This document shows, one piece after another, positions 60,901 through 64,000 of a stretch of 64,000 nt of DNA. The notes under the pieces are model-generated. The model saw only the letters and a program-made list of their open reading frames with translations, did no database searches and was not told where the DNA came from. The position numbers and the translations under genes are program-made. This DNA is from Lentzea fradiae (GTDB taxonomy: Bacteria; Actinomycetota; Actinomycetes; Mycobacteriales; Pseudonocardiaceae): contig NZ_FNCC01000001.1 of NCBI RefSeq assembly GCF_900100955.1, positions 1-64,000 of the forward strand, read 5' to 3'. Numbering within the stretch: the first letter of the stretch is position 1; each line of letters starts with the position of its first letter.

Positions 60901-61891
60901 GCACGGCCGCGTCGACCGAGCCGGGGCCGGGATCGGCGTGCCGGAACGACGGCCCGGTGGTCAGCAGCAGGTCCCGTTCCGCCGGGTTGGACAGGCTCAC
61001 GACCCTGCCGAGCACCGCGGACTTGCCGGTGCCGGGCGACCCGGTCACCACCCGCAGCCCCGGCACACCGGACCGCACCCAGCCCACCACGCGGTCGACC
61101 TGGTCGGTGCGGCCGGTGAACCACGACCTGTTGTCCGCCGAGTCACCCCCGCGAGCGGCCAGCAGGAGGTGCTTCACGACCGTGTTCGCGGCGAACATCG
61201 GGTTGGGCAGCATCGGCTGCGCCGACCCGTACTGCATGAAGCGCGGCCGTTGGACATCGCTGTCCCACGCGTTCAGCAGCGCCGTGCCCACCGCGCCGCC
61301 GTCGACCAACGCCGTGCGGTCGCTCCACCGCCATGCGTCCTCATCGGCTGTGGGGCCGACACGCAGCAGCTTGCGCAGCTTGCCGCCGAACAGCCCGTCG
61401 CGGGCCGTCTCGAAGCTCGAACACGACACCAGCACGCCGGTCCAGTGCACCTGGCCCGCCAGCAGCTGCTCCTGGATCGTGGCGACCGTCCCCACGGCCT
61501 CGTCGAGCTGCGCGCCGGAGTAGCAGGCGTCGACGACGATGAGCACCTGGTGCGCGCCCGACGCGGCGCACCACAGCGCGAAGTCGGTCAGCGCGATGCC
61601 GTCGTGCTCACCGGTGTTGTCCCTGGCCAGCAGCCGGAGGTTCTTCGCGGTCAGGACGGCGTGGCCGCTCCACAGCGCCACCAGCGCGCCGCCCTCCTGC
61701 GGCTGCCGGCACAGCTCCCTCATGTGGGTGCGGACCTCGGCCTCGGTCGGGTCGGCGAGGGGCTGCCCGTCGTAGCCCCGCAGCAGGGCGTGCAGCTCCC
61801 GCACGTCGCTCACGGCGTGCTGCAACGGCTGCATCAGCTCGTACGAGCCGACGCCGATGCCGACGAACCTGCCCCTGACCCTTTCCCGCAT
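57995..61891 (-). CDS. Caspase-STAND-TPR protein
   Basis: A 1298-residue multidomain protein. Residues 1-235 are a caspase-like (peptidase C14) domain with the catalytic His77 in LWSGHAV and Cys123 in VVDACYSG; both dyad residues are present. About 255-470 form a STAND/NACHT-type NTPase: P-loop GSPGTGKS near 284, Walker B LVVDGLDEA near 377, then VVVVSTRQAHR. A winged-helix-like segment follows, then about 640-1000 TPR-like repeats and a helical end. STAND proteins with caspase domains are known from bacterial surveys of immunity and programmed cell death; the trigger is presumably sensed by the C-terminal repeats. ATG at 61891 starts the caspase domain. Coupled by TGATG to the LCAT-like hydrolase gene. 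Confidence 0.85.
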   Translation of the reverse strand: MRERVRGRFVGIGVGSYELMQPLQHAVSDVRELHALLRGYDGQPLADPTEAEVRTHMRELCRQPQEGGALVALWSGHAVLTAKNLRLLARDNTGEHDGIALTDFALWCAASGAHQVLIVVDACYSGAQLDEAVGTVATIQEQLLAGQVHWTGVLVSCSSFETARDGLFGGKLRKLLRVGPTADEDAWRWSDRTALVDGGAVGTALLNAWDSDVQRPRFMQYGSAQPMLPNPMFAANTVVKHLLLAARGGDSADNRSWFTGRTDQVDRVVGWVRSGVPGLRVVTGSPGTGKSAVLGRVVSLSNPAERDLLLTTGPSFRHADPGPGSVDAAVHARAMDADRVADLLSRQLVAAGLVPAPEGPRRGAAELVGVVSALTAPPVLVVDGLDEARGESFSIATSLLTKLANHAVVVVSTRQAHRVAGGAPLLTELSPVEVLDLDDADDEADVREYVVARLGSRVPQSTVDELAKLPFLTAWMITDQVLADGGADLKLSLDAAFERELAKVPSARALLTALTWSYGAGFPEEEWRAVAEALSGEKFSREDVTAVLTELGRHIVQDGEEGTAVFKLTHQTFADHLRPPFSPSRDEVFAPGAEKVACALIELYRQRLRAGVPPDVPGYLWKYAWRHCGHAGTRALDGLRALAVTYRLLLPDIALAATTAANELMHWGRADEAIAPLEEAAEHFRTLVPELRMYLADLAFVLNKLGTRFREAGRLQQAVAPAEEAVVRYRELVASTPTTAESLTHKRLAQRIAKTTPHGSENPTYVAHLSGALVDLSDTYAMLGRRSESLSTARDAVKVVDSDAPLARAMTCLATRCGETGRRYEAMQRSKQAVELYYALAQTNPVHLADLVTALVELSRDHLALGRLSDADRVTRQAAEISGALGRHAAFRPQLADAALSLSVAHSLVGRTGDALATARQAADLAAGLRVHAQALHNLMRRQRDAGKPREALATGLRTVEVCLLPENADRLSTLAAALFTLDTLCAAIGQPEIVDETWDRVTARFTGPHLATLLMLRAAATRAGDPAAAGWLCQALTHVGQSRQTIHDVHDIARRHYDSGPWPWDSLPDWLTVDRSLLRTARAWVFARSYAEERAVLLDHPELLSADADVAVTEALYGTSLIEAQVMQSRRTTARRQGVVLAYRPWLLASLADEFVDATPARRRTLLATRREELLDKEVLKNVRDNRPVHALLLLASEDTGVVDLVLEALEDPARVTEVLRGLASSASPQALTQAVTALEPHALAALYKAVALARAGDTHLALPPHDQRLAWIHELTYLVPENLHLLTVIRKLAEES

Positions 61892-61985
61892 GTGCCACCA
61901 ACCCCCTGCCTGCACGTCGCAGGGCGTCCGGGGGTGTTACCGCAGGTAACTCACATGGGTGAACCAGACCGCGGAGTCCGCCGGA

Positions 61986-64000
61986 CTACGCGCAGCGGAG
62001 CACCGGGTTCGCCCAGTCGGCGTGGTCGTGCGGGTTGCCGTCTCCCGCGTCGGTCACCCGGAACGTCACGACCGTCGCTCCGGACGTGTCGACGGTGATC
62101 GGCACGGCCGCGCTCTGCCCTGTCAGCACTGGGCTTTGGTAGACCTGACGGCCGTCGGCGAGCACCTCGAACCGGACGCTGCCCGAACCGTTCGTCTCGT
62201 CGTCGACGCCGATCGTGGCGGTCAGCCGGGTGCAGTTCCCGCCCGCGTAGACCTGGAGCTCCGAGTCGGCGTGCACGCCGAGGCCGCGGTCGAACTTCGC
62301 GCCGCGGATGCTCATCGGGTTGCCGTCGCCCTTCTGCTCCTCGCCGTTGCTGGTGTCGCGTTCGACCGGGCCCCACCCGTTGCGCTCGCCGAGGAACTCC
62401 AGCGAGGACACCGCCGCCTCACCCCGAGGCGCACGCGGGGTCGCGGTGAAGTCCTTCGCGAGGGTCGAGACGCCCTTGCCGGACGTGATCTCGGCGAACA
62501 CCGCGCGAGTCCCGGTCGTGCCGCCTTCCCGCGCGATCGTCACCTTCGCGGAGCCACCCGAGAGGTCGGCGGTGGAGGGGGACACCGACCAGCCGTCCGG
62601 CGCGGTCAGCCGGGCCGTGGTGGCACCGGGGCAGGACCGGGTGACGACGAGCTCGGCCTCGACCTGCTCACCGGGCTCCAGCGCCGTGTCGGCGGCCCTC
62701 AGCTCGGCCGCGGGCGCGCAGTCCACGTGGCGGCCCAGCTTGCCCGTCGCGGCCTCCGCGGGCGTCAGCGGACGCAGCAGCACCGAGTAGGCGTACTCGG
62801 CACCCGCCTCCACCTGGTACTGCGGCAACGGCTCGTGGAACGTCTCGCTGACGCCCGTCACGCGGTGCGCCGCGTGCAGGGTCGTCCAGCCGTCGTTCTT
62901 CTTGAGCGCGAACGGGTACGCGGCCCGGTCGAGGTCGTCGTAACGGGACACGCGCACGTCCAGGTCGCCCGCGACGAGCAGGCCCGCGCGGCCGTCCGAC
63001 AGCGTCGCCCACCGCGTGTCCGCGTGGTTGCCGAAGTCCTGCGGCTTGTAGTAGTCCTGGAACTGCTCGTCCACAGTGGACTGGTAGACGCCGACCGGAT
63101 CGCCTGCCTTGCGGTCGTCGTAGTTCTCTCCGGGCCCGCGGCCGTACCAGGTGAACTTCCGGTACGTGTCGGGGACCTTCAGCGTGAAGCCGATGCCGGG
63201 CAGATAGCTCAGGTCGCGCATCCGGTCCTTCGCCTCGACCCGGTGCCCCACGTGGATCTCGCCGTCCCCGGTGACCCGGTAGGTGAAGGTCTGGCCGAAC
63301 GACGCGTCCCGCACGGCCTGGGCGGTCGACCGGGCGGTGATGACCGTGTCGGCGCCCGACTTCGCGACCGTCACGTTCGACGGGGTCGTCTTGAGGCGGT
63401 CGAGGCCGTTGCGGTACCAGGAGCTGTCCTCGGCCATGTACTCGTTCGACAGCGGCGCCCGCCACGCGTCCAGCTCGGGACCGGCCTCGAGCAGCTCGGT
63501 GCCGCGCACCCGCATCGACGTCAGCGTGCCGGACGACTTGCTGACGACGTACCGGAAGTCCTTGCCGGAGACGACGACCTCGCGGTCGTTCTCGGTGGTG
63601 GTCAGCTTGCCGGGGGAGCCGGGCGTGTGCAGGCCGGTGACCTGCGTGCCGCCCAGCGGGAACTGGGCGATGCCGACGACGGCGCCCGTGCGGTCGGTCG
63701 CGCGGACGGTCAGCCAGCGCTCGGTCGCCGCACCGAAGCCCGGCAGCGTGATCGTGCCCGGCTGGAGCCTGCCGCGGTGCTGGGCGACCGTGCGGCCGTT
63801 GTCCTGCACCTCCCAGCGCAGCTCCAGGTCGTCGGTGCCGGTGAACTGGCGCTCGCTGACGACCGTGAGCTTGTTGTCCTGGAACGAGAAGCGGATGGGG
63901 GAGTGGACCGCCATCAGCTCGGTGGTCTCGGGCTGCGGCCTGCGGTCGGCCCAGACGACGCCGTCGACACCGCCGGTGCCCGCGCCGTAGGACTGGTGCC
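61986..64000 (-). CDS. GH2 beta-galactosidase, 3' part (5' end outside window)
   Basis: The frame is open to the right edge, so only the last 671 residues are seen. Upstream of 63914 it continues as GVVWADRRPQPETTELMAVHSPIRFS, the GH2 'laDR.p.P..yE.k..y.pi.f' junction. The beta-galactosidase small-chain domain follows (about 63600-62760; KFTWYGRGPGENYDDRK, GNHADTRWATL), then a NEW3-type domain (LTAPDGWSVSPSTADL) and a C-terminal NPCBM carbohydrate-binding module (FDRGLGVHADSELQVY). Probably a large secreted glycosidase acting on galactosides. The catalytic residues and any signal peptide lie beyond the window. The 94-bp gap to the caspase gene shows no hairpin. Confidence 0.88.
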   Translation of the reverse strand, partial: HQSYGAGTGGVDGVVWADRRPQPETTELMAVHSPIRFSFQDNKLTVVSERQFTGTDDLELRWEVQDNGRTVAQHRGRLQPGTITLPGFGAATERWLTVRATDRTGAVVGIAQFPLGGTQVTGLHTPGSPGKLTTTENDREVVVSGKDFRYVVSKSSGTLTSMRVRGTELLEAGPELDAWRAPLSNEYMAEDSSWYRNGLDRLKTTPSNVTVAKSGADTVITARSTAQAVRDASFGQTFTYRVTGDGEIHVGHRVEAKDRMRDLSYLPGIGFTLKVPDTYRKFTWYGRGPGENYDDRKAGDPVGVYQSTVDEQFQDYYKPQDFGNHADTRWATLSDGRAGLLVAGDLDVRVSRYDDLDRAAYPFALKKNDGWTTLHAAHRVTGVSETFHEPLPQYQVEAGAEYAYSVLLRPLTPAEAATGKLGRHVDCAPAAELRAADTALEPGEQVEAELVVTRSCPGATTARLTAPDGWSVSPSTADLSGGSAKVTIAREGGTTGTRAVFAEITSGKGVSTLAKDFTATPRAPRGEAAVSSLEFLGERNGWGPVERDTSNGEEQKGDGNPMSIRGAKFDRGLGVHADSELQVYAGGNCTRLTATIGVDDETNGSGSVRFEVLADGRQVYQSPVLTGQSAAVPITVDTSGATVVTFRVTDAGDGNPHDHADWANPVLRCA

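Noticed and set aside
49936..61891. One joint conflict system of MoxR-VWA and the caspase-STAND gene
   Set aside because: The pairs are about 5 kb apart with ctaD, SCO6745 and DUF4240 genes between and lie on opposite strands; linkage cannot be argued from this window.

Overview
The window is chromosomal DNA of a high-GC actinomycete. Supporting signs are very high third-position GC, frequent GTG starts, many stop/start overlaps, apparently leaderless promoters, an AfsR/SARP regulator, an InhA-type enoyl reductase and a ferrochelatase with a C-terminal cysteine cluster. A Pseudonocardiales member (Lentzea/Saccharothrix-like) is my inference; no rRNA or other taxonomic marker is present.

Backbone. 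Several blocks keep the order known from Mycobacterium tuberculosis: rpe-ribD-ribE-ribBA-ribH-PH protein (0.9-5.4 kb; Rv1408-Rv1417), acn (8-10.8 kb; Rv1475c), a RipA-like NlpC/P60 hydrolase (24 kb; Rv1477), MoxR-DUF58-VWA (32-35 kb; Rv1479-1481), fabG-inhA-hemH (42.5-45 kb; Rv1483-1485). Accessory genes lie between these blocks.

Layout. 0-5.4 kb: flavoprotein, rpe and the riboflavin operon, closed by a 169-bp near-palindrome between convergent genes. 5.5-12.4 kb: DUF1761 protein, secreted VWA protein, aconitase, Roadblock/PATAN pair. 12.5-18.5 kb: gene relic, small ABC exporter, AfsR-like regulator with an unusual insertion, FAD monooxygenase. 18.5-25.7 kb: membrane proteins, sirtuin, acyl-CoA synthetase, TetR/cupin pair, RipA-like hydrolase. 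25.7-32.3 kb: isochorismatase-GlxA-isochorismatase unit, aldo/keto reductase, DrrAB-type ABC exporter with its TetR repressor and operators, MobA-like transferase. 32.3-39.3 kb: MoxR operon, TAXI binding protein with its two-component system, tandem secreted paralogues. 39.3-45 kb: SRPBCC protein, FAD/Fe-S dehydrogenase, fabG-inhA-hemH. 45-54.9 kb: substrate-binding/VWA pair, two less-known proteins, a second MoxR-like/VWA pair, a DUF4240 gene with a decayed neighbour, SCO6745-family protein. 54.9-64 kb: ctaD, LCAT-like hydrolase, a 1298-residue caspase-STAND-TPR protein, and the 3' part of a secreted GH2 beta-galactosidase.

Main points of interest. (i) The caspase-STAND-TPR gene overlaps a lipase-like hydrolase gene by one base (TGATG), forming a candidate immunity or programmed-death module. 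(ii) The 169-bp palindrome at 5395-5563 carries mismatches that are G-U compatible only in + strand RNA, which suggests selection on a long RNA hairpin. (iii) The AfsR-like regulator carries an approximately 160-residue low-complexity insertion that includes a palindrome. (iv) Two pairs of orphan solute-binding proteins appear without permeases, one with a two-component system and one with a VWA protein.
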